Below are positions 8,670 through 16,397 of a stretch of DNA of 37,518 nt, piece after piece. The translations under genes were made by a program, and so were the position numbers. This DNA comes from Gammaproteobacteria bacterium (lineage in GTDB: Bacteria > Pseudomonadota > Gammaproteobacteria > Pseudomonadales > Pseudohongiellaceae), in assembly GCA_029245905.1 (NCBI GenBank), contig JAQWOJ010000054.1:1-37518 (forward strand), read 5' to 3'. The notes beneath the pieces are model-generated. The model did no database searches. It had not been told where the DNA came from and worked only from the letters and a program-made list of their open reading frames with translations. Position 1 is the stretch's first letter; every line of letters begins with the position of its first letter.

Positions 8670-9980
8670 TTATTCGCTTGAGATCAAAATTAAGTCCTCT
8701 TGTCTACCATTTATATAGTAAGTATTTTTACCATCAAAATAAGCGTCTTCTTCCAACTTAAAGCGCACGTCCTGCCCATCCCACTCTGGGACACTCACTG
8801 TTGAATTTAACTCAATAGAGTGAGCGGTATTTTCGTAAAGAGGGTAATCCCCCCTGCCTACCGTATCTCCTTGATTATCCCACATGCCAATAGTTGGTCC
8901 TGCTCCATGTCCATGATAACCAATAGGGTGTGTATATATCGAAGGACGAATACCCTCTTCGATTGCTTGCGCTCTTGCCGATTTCAAAATTTCGTTTCCT
9001 GTACGCCCAAGGATGAAATTTTCTGTAAGAATATCTTGCAAACGATTACTCGTCGCGAGTCCTGCTCTAATTCCAGCTGGAGCCTCTACTTCTTCATCGC
9101 ATAAAACATAGGCGTGTTGCTGTGTATCTGTGTTAAGGCGCAGATAAGTAATACCAAAATCAACATGTAATAAATCACCAGGCAAAATTACTCCTTTGAC
9201 ATCAGCACTTTCATCCTTCCTCTGAATACTTACAGAGGGATGGAACCAAGCCAATAAGCGCAATTCACGAACACGGTCTTGGTACCACCATTCAACTTCA
9301 TCGACCGTTGTTTCTCCCGGAGTAATGACAGTGTTTGAAAAACCCTCCGCAATTATGTCGTGTGCAATTCCAACTATAGATGGGTACAGATTCATTTCTT
9401 CTTCGGCTCGAGTCTCAAGCCACGCGACTGCCAGTGTCTCTGCCGAAACGATTTTAGACTGTTGCTCATCGGACAGCGCACTATATAATCCTTGAAACTC
9501 ACTATGAGTAAGGCCATCCGCAAGCGCAAAGTCAGAAGACACGTTGATTCCAATCTTCGCTGGATTCTTTTCCGAAATTAGACCTGCCAATGCCTGCCAT
9601 TGATCTGGTTGTTCCTCAGGATTCCATCGTGCCTGGAAATAATCGCCTACACCATAACGAGAAACAGCATATCCTTTTACCCCATCGCCCCCTTCATCTG
9701 AAAATACTAGTATGGTTCGCCTTCTCGCTGAGTGGGCTGTCCCAGGCAACATCGTCATCACGACTGGATCCTCGTTATATTCACGAGCGATGAGAATCCA
9801 CATATCTATCCCCTCCCTCCGCATTAGCTTCGCGGGCAAATCTCTTAGACGAACTGACACTAGTCGATCAACGGTCTCCGCTCGTTCCTCCATGGAAAGT
9901 ATAGAGTCTCCGGTAGCAGCGAGTGGGGCTTCAGTACTGAACCCGATCACAAGAGAGATAATAAATAATGTTGAGCGCAT
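8670..9980 (-). CDS. Exported M24 metallopeptidase (Xaa-Pro aminopeptidase/prolidase-like)
   Basis: Creatinase-fold peptidase that likely removes N-terminal residues ahead of proline, or splits X-Pro dipeptides. Numbered from the ATG at 9980, the dinuclear metal ligands are D274 (LLHVDFG), D285 (NTDTQQHA), a histidine of the GYHGHGAGP motif at 356-358, E390 (HSIELN) and a glutamate at 410-411 (KLEEDAYF). The set is complete. I chose ATG 9980 over 10001 because GGAGAG lies 7 bases before it and it starts directly with a signal peptide (MRSTLFIISLVIGF, ending near LAAT). The protein is therefore periplasmic or secreted. The split-barrel gene ends 178 bases upstream on the same strand. Confidence 0.88.
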   Translation of the reverse strand: MRSTLFIISLVIGFSTEAPLAATGDSILSMEERAETVDRLVSVRLRDLPAKLMRREGIDMWILIAREYNEDPVVMTMLPGTAHSARRRTILVFSDEGGDGVKGYAVSRYGVGDYFQARWNPEEQPDQWQALAGLISEKNPAKIGINVSSDFALADGLTHSEFQGLYSALSDEQQSKIVSAETLAVAWLETRAEEEMNLYPSIVGIAHDIIAEGFSNTVITPGETTVDEVEWWYQDRVRELRLLAWFHPSVSIQRKDESADVKGVILPGDLLHVDFGITYLRLNTDTQQHAYVLCDEEVEAPAGIRAGLATSNRLQDILTENFILGRTGNEILKSARAQAIEEGIRPSIYTHPIGYHGHGAGPTIGMWDNQGDTVGRGDYPLYENTAHSIELNSTVSVPEWDGQDVRFKLEEDAYFDGKNTYYINGRQEDLILISSE

Positions 9981-10158
9981 CAGATGCTCTCCAGTTGCCA
10001 TTTTTTGTTTTGTTGCACTACAAATTAATATTATTTTCGGATATCAGATACTTGATCTCACGGTCTACTCATCACCCTTGGCCCTTCATCCCAGGAGAAA
10101 TACCGACCTCTTCGAGAGCCTTCCCGTAGAAGGAGAAGAAAGTAAGTCAAAAATACTA

Positions 10159-10764
10159 CTACAGAGAACCATCATGGTAGGTCGGAATGTTTCGTTGAAA
10201 TACACGCCAATAGTACCGAATACCTGTAACTTGCTCGGTGCCGTCTTCATCGACTCCGATTGTAATTGGGTCACTACCGAATAATCGAACAACCTCATCG
10301 TAGTCTTGCACTAGGGCTACGGTAGCCTCATAAATCTTCCCATCCACCTTCAGACGTACTCGAGGATCACGTTCTATGTTTGTCCACCATGACTTATTGA
10401 GGGGAAATTTTTCGCCTAATCTATCTCCCTGGGCACTTCCGCTAAGGTAAAGGTCCTCTCCCCGAGGCCTTGCATTGACAGTCACGGAATGAGGAATCCC
10501 ATACCAAGTTTGAGTCTCAAGCATAATCGAGTTACCTCGGACGGGATCGTCAACTTCATTAATAAAATCCCAATTAGTTATAGTGTCACGCACTAGTTCG
10601 CCTCTGAGCCACAACCCAGGGCCCGCGGTCCGATTGTTTTCAGCGAACGCCTCCGCCCTAGGGTCAATATATCTTGGCTCTAACCCAGTGAATCTTAGAA
10701 TTGAGAGAGAGATAACCGTAAGAGCCCCAGCAGCCAGAAAAATATTTTTTAATGCGTTTTTCAT
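10159..10764 (-). CDS. Membrane-anchored split-barrel protein, nitroreductase/deazaflavin-oxidoreductase-like
   Basis: The 201-aa protein has an N-terminal hydrophobic anchor (MKNALKNIFLAAGALTVISL) and a C-terminal domain with a KSWWTNIERDPRVRLKVDG stretch. That stretch is typical of the flavin/F420-binding split-barrel family formerly DUF385. An earlier segment, VTVNARPRGEDLYL, fits the preceding beta strands. The cofactor cannot be decided; a gammaproteobacterium is not expected to make F420, so FMN or none is possible. ATG 10764 is preferred to 10803 because GAGG stands about 9 bases before it and it starts the hydrophobic segment. It lies between the TPR-methyltransferase and M24 genes on the same strand, without tight coupling. 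Confidence 0.6.
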   Translation of the reverse strand: MKNALKNIFLAAGALTVISLSILRFTGLEPRYIDPRAEAFAENNRTAGPGLWLRGELVRDTITNWDFINEVDDPVRGNSIMLETQTWYGIPHSVTVNARPRGEDLYLSGSAQGDRLGEKFPLNKSWWTNIERDPRVRLKVDGKIYEATVALVQDYDEVVRLFGSDPITIGVDEDGTEQVTGIRYYWRVFQRNIPTYHDGSL

Positions 10765-10883
10765 ATTATTTGGCCTCACTTCTAAGAAGAAATATAGCAG
10801 CACTCGAACACATTGTTATCCAATCGCGACAATCTGAGGGGCACAAAAATTTACTGAAATTTTTTAAACAATCACTACCAAGT

Positions 10884-13241
10884 TTACGCAATCTTTTGAT
10901 ACCAGAAATCATACATATTGACAAAAGCGTCTGGATTATTTTTTTCAAACTCGTCCCATTTCTTGAGATCATAAAGGGCATCTAGCTCCATATTTGTGGA
11001 CTTAAATTCTTCAATTAGCCGATTTTGTTGAAGTCCACAAAAAATAAGCCCTAAACCCTGAAGTCCCTCCTTTATCTGAGGAATCGTAAAGCGATGCTCC
11101 TGAGCATGAAACAATAGATCGCGAAACTCACTTAAACTGTAAAAATCTGAAATGGAGTGCAATACTCTATGTAGCGGCTGATCAGAAGCAAGTAACTTAT
11201 CTCGAAACCCTTTCATTTCTAATGCATTTGGGTTGATCCTTAGCCTTTTGATCTCTCGCTTTATTTCAGCGACGTTGCGCCTTGCAAGTTCACTGTATAG
11301 ACCAATCCTCATGAGGCCACCTTCCTTTAGGCACCCCACCAAAGTTTCCCAACCTGCCAGAGGGTCGCTCATGTGATGAAGAACCCCAACGCTCTCAACT
11401 AAATCAAACTGGCGGTCGAGCAGATGCAAATTTAAAATATCGGCTTGCATATATTCAATGTTCTGGATCCCTAATTCTTCCGTTCTTCGCTTAGCATAAG
11501 CTAAACTACTTAAACTCAAATCAACTGCAAGCACAGTGCTGTTCTTATAACTTGACGCGGCTTGGATAGCATGCTGTCCAGTTCCACATCCAGCAATAAG
11601 TATTCTCGGCCTTTTACAGTTGACAGCATCACTATCTGAGACTCTGAGATTCAAGCTTTTCACTACAGTCCTAACAAGGAAAGGGTGTGACTCCAGCCTG
11701 GTATTTTTCCATCTAGGAAACGGATTATCTTCATATTGCCTTTGAACTTTCTGTGAAACTTTATCACGAATTCCTTTAAAAATTCGGATAGAGGAACGCA
11801 TTTCTTCCTCTTCTTTTACTTCCTTAACTTGTCTTTCAATGACCGCGATTAATTCATTTGAAATCAGCAACGAATCTACCCACGAGAATTCACCCAATGG
11901 TTTATACGATGCCAAAATTAAGATTTCTAACGAATTAGGTTGCGTGTTTCGACTCAATTTTTCTTTAATTTTTGTCTCAAGATCAGCAAGCGCGTCTAGC
12001 TCCTCAGGAGCTTCATTGTAAATAAACTCATTTGTGAAACATTGCAAAGCAAGAGCTGATAAAAATTTTACCGCCTCCTTCGTGCATTTTATTTCAGAGT
12101 ATCTTAAAAGCACAAAAGATCTCAACTTAGTAAATAAAAATTCAAGCTCCAGATCTGGGATTGGACAAAGACCCATTACCTCTGCAAGTACAGGGATACT
12201 GACCAAATCCGAGAAAGTTTTTTGTAATGTTAACTCTAAAGTGCCCTCAAGATTTCTGGACAATGCTTGGTTAAGCAGAGGCTCAAACTTTAAAAGACTA
12301 ATAATTGAGTGAACAATGAGACCAGGTCGAACAGAGGTTTTTTTCGCTAATAAATTGGAGAAAATTTGCAGAAGATCTGGGTCACGTTTATTAAAAGACA
12401 TTACACCGAGTGAGTATTGATGATTATAGTAGACATCGATATCAGGATTATACTGTATAGCCTTTTTATAATTCTCTAACGCAGCCTCGATATCGCCCCT
12501 AGCTTGAAAGATTTCTGCCATATTCTTATATGCGCTCGCAAAATCTGGTCGAATGTGAACAACTTTCTTGTAAAATTCTAGGGCCCTATCTGAATTATCA
12601 TTTTTAGCGAACGCAATTCCTAAATTGTAATTAGTCTCAAAATCATTAGGATTTATAATTAAGGCTCGCTCATAGCTGGTTATCGCAGCATTTAGGTCTC
12701 CTTTTTCAGTGAACGCAACTCCCAAATTAGAGTGAGCGGATGAGTAATCTGGTTTGAGCTCAATAGCTTCTTTTAAACTCTTTATTGCGGAGTCCAAATC
12801 ACCCGAGGCCCTCAAAGCTTCTCCCAGATTATTATAGGCAGTAGCGTAATTAGGTTTTATTTCTATCGCCTTGTTATAGCTCTCAATCGCAGAATCGAAT
12901 CGTTCTTTCCCCACTAGGGCCCAACCGAGATTATTATATGCCTCGTAATCATCCGGCTTAACCTTAATGGCGTTTTTAAAGTTCTCTATCCCTTCAGAGA
13001 ATTTATCCTGCTGCAAACACTTAAGACCCCGGGTGAAATAAACATCATTTGCTTTAAGAAAATTAAGAGCCGCGTTTTCGTTGTCCTTACCGAGCAAATA
13101 ACAATAACCCAGCTGAGTGAGGAATTCTGGTTCAGAGTCAAACTCTTCCAATCCGTCTCTTAGGACAACTATAGCCGCTTCTAAATTACCTTGCTCTCTG
13201 TGCGCTTTGGCTTTTTCTAAAAATGGGGCTAGTTCAATCAA
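10884..13241 (-). CDS. TPR-repeat / SAM-dependent methyltransferase fusion protein
   Basis: A 785-aa cytoplasmic protein. Residues ~15-290 contain about seven tetratricopeptide repeats, several nearly canonical (for example AYNNLGWALVGKERFDSAI). A helical linker follows, then a class I methyltransferase domain from about residue 545. Its glycine-rich SAM motif is ILIAGCGTGQHA. The acidic motif AVDLS ends the second strand, and ESVGVLHHMSDP forms motif IV. QYEDNPFPRW just before the domain is a signature seen in related TPR-methyltransferases. The substrate is unknown; the TPR part may dock it. The start is TTG at 13241 with GAGGAG about 10 bases upstream; no better ATG precedes the repeats. 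A second TPR gene lies at 37002. Confidence 0.88.
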   Translation of the reverse strand: MIELAPFLEKAKAHREQGNLEAAIVVLRDGLEEFDSEPEFLTQLGYCYLLGKDNENAALNFLKANDVYFTRGLKCLQQDKFSEGIENFKNAIKVKPDDYEAYNNLGWALVGKERFDSAIESYNKAIEIKPNYATAYNNLGEALRASGDLDSAIKSLKEAIELKPDYSSAHSNLGVAFTEKGDLNAAITSYERALIINPNDFETNYNLGIAFAKNDNSDRALEFYKKVVHIRPDFASAYKNMAEIFQARGDIEAALENYKKAIQYNPDIDVYYNHQYSLGVMSFNKRDPDLLQIFSNLLAKKTSVRPGLIVHSIISLLKFEPLLNQALSRNLEGTLELTLQKTFSDLVSIPVLAEVMGLCPIPDLELEFLFTKLRSFVLLRYSEIKCTKEAVKFLSALALQCFTNEFIYNEAPEELDALADLETKIKEKLSRNTQPNSLEILILASYKPLGEFSWVDSLLISNELIAVIERQVKEVKEEEEMRSSIRIFKGIRDKVSQKVQRQYEDNPFPRWKNTRLESHPFLVRTVVKSLNLRVSDSDAVNCKRPRILIAGCGTGQHAIQAASSYKNSTVLAVDLSLSSLAYAKRRTEELGIQNIEYMQADILNLHLLDRQFDLVESVGVLHHMSDPLAGWETLVGCLKEGGLMRIGLYSELARRNVAEIKREIKRLRINPNALEMKGFRDKLLASDQPLHRVLHSISDFYSLSEFRDLLFHAQEHRFTIPQIKEGLQGLGLIFCGLQQNRLIEEFKSTNMELDALYDLKKWDEFEKNNPDAFVNMYDFWYQKIA

Positions 13242-13408
13242 TTTAGAAATTCTCCTCGTTTAACCATAAAGAGAGGCAAGTAATTAACACTAACGGGTCA
13301 TTTTCCCAGCAGCCATTAATATTCAGCGTATTCTTCCAAAACACTTAGGTTCCGCCTCAAAATAAATTCAAGTCGCAATCGAGATATTCTTAAATGATGC
13401 TTGATTTT

Positions 13409-15109
13409 TTACTGTCCTGGACCACCTAAGTTTTCGAACATTTTCCAACCCTCAGGCACTTGAATAACGCCATTATTAGCAGCATATTCAGAATATAAAT
13501 CGACAAGTTCACGAAATTTTTGAGGGTTTTGTCCCGCCAAGTTATTTAGCTCTGCTGGATCTTTATCTAAATCATATAACCCCCAACTAAAATCACCGTA
13601 AGGCTCTTGTAATCTGAGAATCTTCCAGTTTCCACTAATGAATGCATTATGGCCAAATAACTCAAATCCGCCGCCAGTCCCGGCCGGATAAATACTCTCT
13701 TGCTGGCCCTGCAGGTACGGCAACATGGAACGCCCATCCATTGTGTGGACATTCCTTCCTAAAAATTCGTTTCCGGGGTGAGAAACTCCCACTAGATCTA
13801 GAATTGTTGGAGCTATATCTACAATGCTGGAAAATTCTCTTACCACTTTATTCTTGGGTAGCCCCTTACCGTAACTTATGATCAGAGGCACATTTATACC
13901 TCCTTGACTGACCACCGTTTTATGAAAGCTTTGGGCCGCCGCTCCAACGTGAGCCCATCGCTCCCCGTAGTATATGTAGCTACCTTTCTTACCCAGATTT
14001 TCATAGCTATTATCGAAAGTTGATGCGATCCAATCGGATGCTGCCGGCACGTAAGGATAAGTGGTAAAGTCGTTAGCCTCTGGGCCATTATCTGACAAAA
14101 AAAGGAACACAGTATTATCGTATTCGCCTACCGATTTTAGAAAAGAAACCAATTTACCGACATTCTGATCTAGGCTGTCTACCATTCCTGCATAGACGGC
14201 CATTTTCCTAGCCTGGTACTTCTTCTCGTCATCACTGACATCATCCCAGACCGGCACCCTCGCTAACCGCGGAGCCATTATAGCCTCGCCATTGATCAAT
14301 CCTTTACGCTTGAGAGAGTCGTGCCTTTGCTTGCGAATGGAGTCCCAACCAAGCATATAGCGCTCTTCATATTTCTCGACAAGCTCTGTTGGCGCATGCA
14401 GTGGAAAATGAGGCGCGCTATATGCGAGATACCCAAAAAACGGCTTACCTAAATTTAGTCCTTCCTGAATATACTGAATCATTTCCGCCGTATAGGTATC
14501 ACTACTGTAGAAATTATCGGGCAATTCAATCGCTTCTCCGTTGCGAAAGTAATCGACCGTCGACTGCGCGCTAGCGTAACCCGTAGCATCAAAGTGGCTA
14601 CCCGCGCCCTGTTGTAATATAAATGTTTTATCAAAACCACGCTCACTTGGCAGTGCCGCCGAACCCAGATGCCACTTGCCGGTCATGTAGGTACTGAATC
14701 CTGATTGTCCCAATACACTGGCAAGAGTTACAACTTGATTATTTAAAAATCCTTCATATCCAGGCTGGCCCACTTGACTGGAATCCAAATATTCGCCCAT
14801 AGTGCCATAGCCATTTTTATGCTGATCAACTCCGGTTAGTAGCATTGCTCTGGAGGGAGAGCACATTGCACTGGAATGAAAGCGGGTGAAGAGTAAACCC
14901 TCGGTTGCAAGACGATCAAGGTTCGGTGTATCTATTTCTCCACCGTAAGCACCGACGTCAGAAAGAGCCATATCATCAGCGAGTATCAACATTATATTTG
15001 GGGAGTTGCTCAGTTTCGCAGGTCCCACCAAATCAGAGTGATTACAGGCGCTAAGCATTACGAGCGCACTCGCAAGAAACGTCAAGATTCTGCATTTCTC
15101 TGGAACCAT
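13409..15109 (-). CDS. Lipoprotein sulfatase (arylsulfatase family S1)
   Basis: Hydrolyses sulfate esters in the periplasm or at the outer membrane. The catalytic motif CSPSR starts at C83, which an anaerobic or FGE-type maturase must convert to formylglycine; no maturase gene is in this window. Metal-site residues are visible in ILADDMALSD (DD at about 45-46) and FLSDNGPEAND. GKWHLG supplies the usual Lys and His. The N-terminus is a lipoprotein signal ending LSAC (Cys22). At 566 aa it has typical length. GGGGGAG precedes the ATG. The substrate cannot be told, but algal sulfated polysaccharide is a reasonable guess for a marine bacterium. It is monocistronic. Confidence 0.93.
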   Translation of the reverse strand: MVPEKCRILTFLASALVMLSACNHSDLVGPAKLSNSPNIMLILADDMALSDVGAYGGEIDTPNLDRLATEGLLFTRFHSSAMCSPSRAMLLTGVDQHKNGYGTMGEYLDSSQVGQPGYEGFLNNQVVTLASVLGQSGFSTYMTGKWHLGSAALPSERGFDKTFILQQGAGSHFDATGYASAQSTVDYFRNGEAIELPDNFYSSDTYTAEMIQYIQEGLNLGKPFFGYLAYSAPHFPLHAPTELVEKYEERYMLGWDSIRKQRHDSLKRKGLINGEAIMAPRLARVPVWDDVSDDEKKYQARKMAVYAGMVDSLDQNVGKLVSFLKSVGEYDNTVFLFLSDNGPEANDFTTYPYVPAASDWIASTFDNSYENLGKKGSYIYYGERWAHVGAAAQSFHKTVVSQGGINVPLIISYGKGLPKNKVVREFSSIVDIAPTILDLVGVSHPGNEFLGRNVHTMDGRSMLPYLQGQQESIYPAGTGGGFELFGHNAFISGNWKILRLQEPYGDFSWGLYDLDKDPAELNNLAGQNPQKFRELVDLYSEYAANNGVIQVPEGWKMFENLGGPGQ

Positions 15110-15201
15110 GTATTACTCCCCCAATTCAAAATATGGACAAACATTATCGCACTGATAAGGGTACCTTTCGACAACAAACTTAGTATCAACTAGGGGAAAC
15201 T

Positions 15202-15672
15202 ATGAAAGAGGTTAGCTTAGATGTCTGGGTTCAACTGATCGGTCTCTTGAGTGTTGTAGCGGGCTTGGCGTTTGTCGGATTTGAAATGAGACAGTCGCAA
15301 CAAATAGCCTTGGCAAGTCAGCAACAAGAAAGAGCAGCTCTAGTAACAGAGATAATTGGTACATTTTCAGAAATTGATCCTCCGATCAGTATGGTCGATT
15401 ATTTAAATGAAAACATTGATATCTCTAACCAAGACAGGAGAGCAATCATAGAAACCTTTATTTACCGCATGTGGATGGTTTATGAAAATGATTATCTCCA
15501 ATACGACCTCGGGCTAATGGACGACGACATTTGGCAGGCGAAATTAGCGTCTATGAGGTTTATGTATAATCGATGCCAATTTAAAGAAGTTACGGCAAGA
15601 GCATTATCTTTTTCTAGCGATGCACTATTAGCTTTACTAGTCCGATCAGATACTAGCGATTGTGGCGAATGA
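15202..15672 (+). CDS. Small single-TM protein of the EMRQSQ family
   Basis: A 156-aa protein with one N-terminal membrane helix followed by FEMRQSQQIALASQQQ and a soluble helical domain with two late cysteines. It is clearly related to the 29903-30373 product. Both have WVQL, a helix, EMRQSQ-IAL-SQ, a mid-domain YLQY-LGLM / YFQYSQGLM, WQAKL, a cysteine (RCQF / RCEY) and a cysteine-containing end. The function is unknown. AGGGG stands just before the ATG. Its stop overlaps the start of the next lipoprotein gene (ATGA), so they form a two-gene unit. Confidence 0.75.
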   Translation: MKEVSLDVWVQLIGLLSVVAGLAFVGFEMRQSQQIALASQQQERAALVTEIIGTFSEIDPPISMVDYLNENIDISNQDRRAIIETFIYRMWMVYENDYLQYDLGLMDDDIWQAKLASMRFMYNRCQFKEVTARALSFSSDALLALLVRSDTSDCGE

Positions 15673-16016
15673 GTAGACTGCAAAAAAATAGCATACTCTG
15701 CCTTCTCCTAACCACTGGATTAAATTCTTGCAAGTCTCTGACTGAACCAGATTTTTATCGGATGAGCCCGGAGGAGCTTGACGCCTATAATTTAACTATT
15801 GTCGGGCAGGAACAAGTGAGGTGCGTGCAGATAAAAGTTACTGTCGATGACGCGTCCCAGAGAATTTGTGGAACGCTAGAAGAGGTTCAGAACCTTTCTC
15901 AACCAATATCGCCCGGCGCGAGAACTGACAGTTTCTTCCCCCGCTTCCCGACTGATTCTCGATCACGCGCTACAAATCCGTCGCTAAGGCCTACCGTACA
16001 GGAGCACCGGCTCTAG
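15669..16016 (+). CDS. Small lipoprotein of unknown function
   Basis: Starting at the ATG that overlaps the previous stop by 4 bases, this encodes 115 aa with a lipoprotein signal (LCLLLTTGLNSC). The mature part has a VRCVQIKV...QRICGTLEEV segment whose cysteines may pair, and a serine/proline/arginine-rich tail that is probably disordered. I recognise no family. It is translationally coupled to the single-TM protein and followed by a plus-strand hairpin terminator at 16186-16211. A comparable order, single-TM protein then small secreted protein, occurs at 29903-30762. Confidence 0.65.
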   Translation: MSRLQKNSILCLLLTTGLNSCKSLTEPDFYRMSPEELDAYNLTIVGQEQVRCVQIKVTVDDASQRICGTLEEVQNLSQPISPGARTDSFFPRFPTDSRSRATNPSLRPTVQEHRL

Positions 16017-16185
16017 ATGTAATAGCACTAGTAGCGCGAATTCCGTGGAAAACATACTGTCACTGACAGAGTATCAAGAACACCGTGTTTAAAAAGCTAT
16101 CAATACCCATAAATACCTCACCCTTGTATTTAAAAAGACTCGATAAGAATGTAGCAAATCATTCTTCCTTTAGGTAAAGCAACAA

Positions 16186-16211
16186 CCATCATCTGATGAG
16201 TGGCTTTTTTT
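16186..16211 (+). terminator. Rho-independent terminator, plus strand
   Basis: CCATCAT at 16186-16192 pairs with ATGAGTGG at 16196-16203 with one bulged G, and a run of T follows at 16205-16211. It ends the transcript of the 15202/15669 gene pair. Confidence 0.65.
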
Positions 16212-16227
16212 CCTAAAGAATGCTTAA

Positions 16228-16262
16228 CAAAAAAAATCGCCTAAGGTAAAACCTTAGGCGAT
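16228..16262 (-). terminator. Rho-independent terminator of the TonB receptor gene
   Basis: Perfect 12-bp stem (ATCGCCTAAGGT at 16236-16247 with its complement at 16251-16262) and a 3-base loop. Read on the minus strand, the stem is followed directly by a T tract (A run at 16228-16236). It lies 136 bases past the stop of the receptor gene. Confidence 0.85.
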
Positions 16263-16397
16263 CATTTAGAAATGAAGCCATCAAGAGAGAGGAGGTTCAC
16301 TTCTAAAAATGGTATTCAGGTTCCTAGTTTCAAAGGTAGCCAGGGTATAGAAAAACCCCCGGCTTCCCTTTTCGCTGAAACCTAAGATCCTCTTTTT

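Larger units (their letters stand above)
16017..16397. other. Convergent intergenic region with two terminators
   Basis: About 380 bases between the lipoprotein gene and the TonB receptor gene, which converge. It holds one terminator for each strand (16186-16211 and 16228-16262). I see no supported ORF. Confidence 0.7.

Noticed and set aside
9712..10284. 190-codon plus-strand frame
   Set aside because: It lies opposite the M24 peptidase start and the split-barrel gene end, both of which have strong motifs; its translation has no family features.
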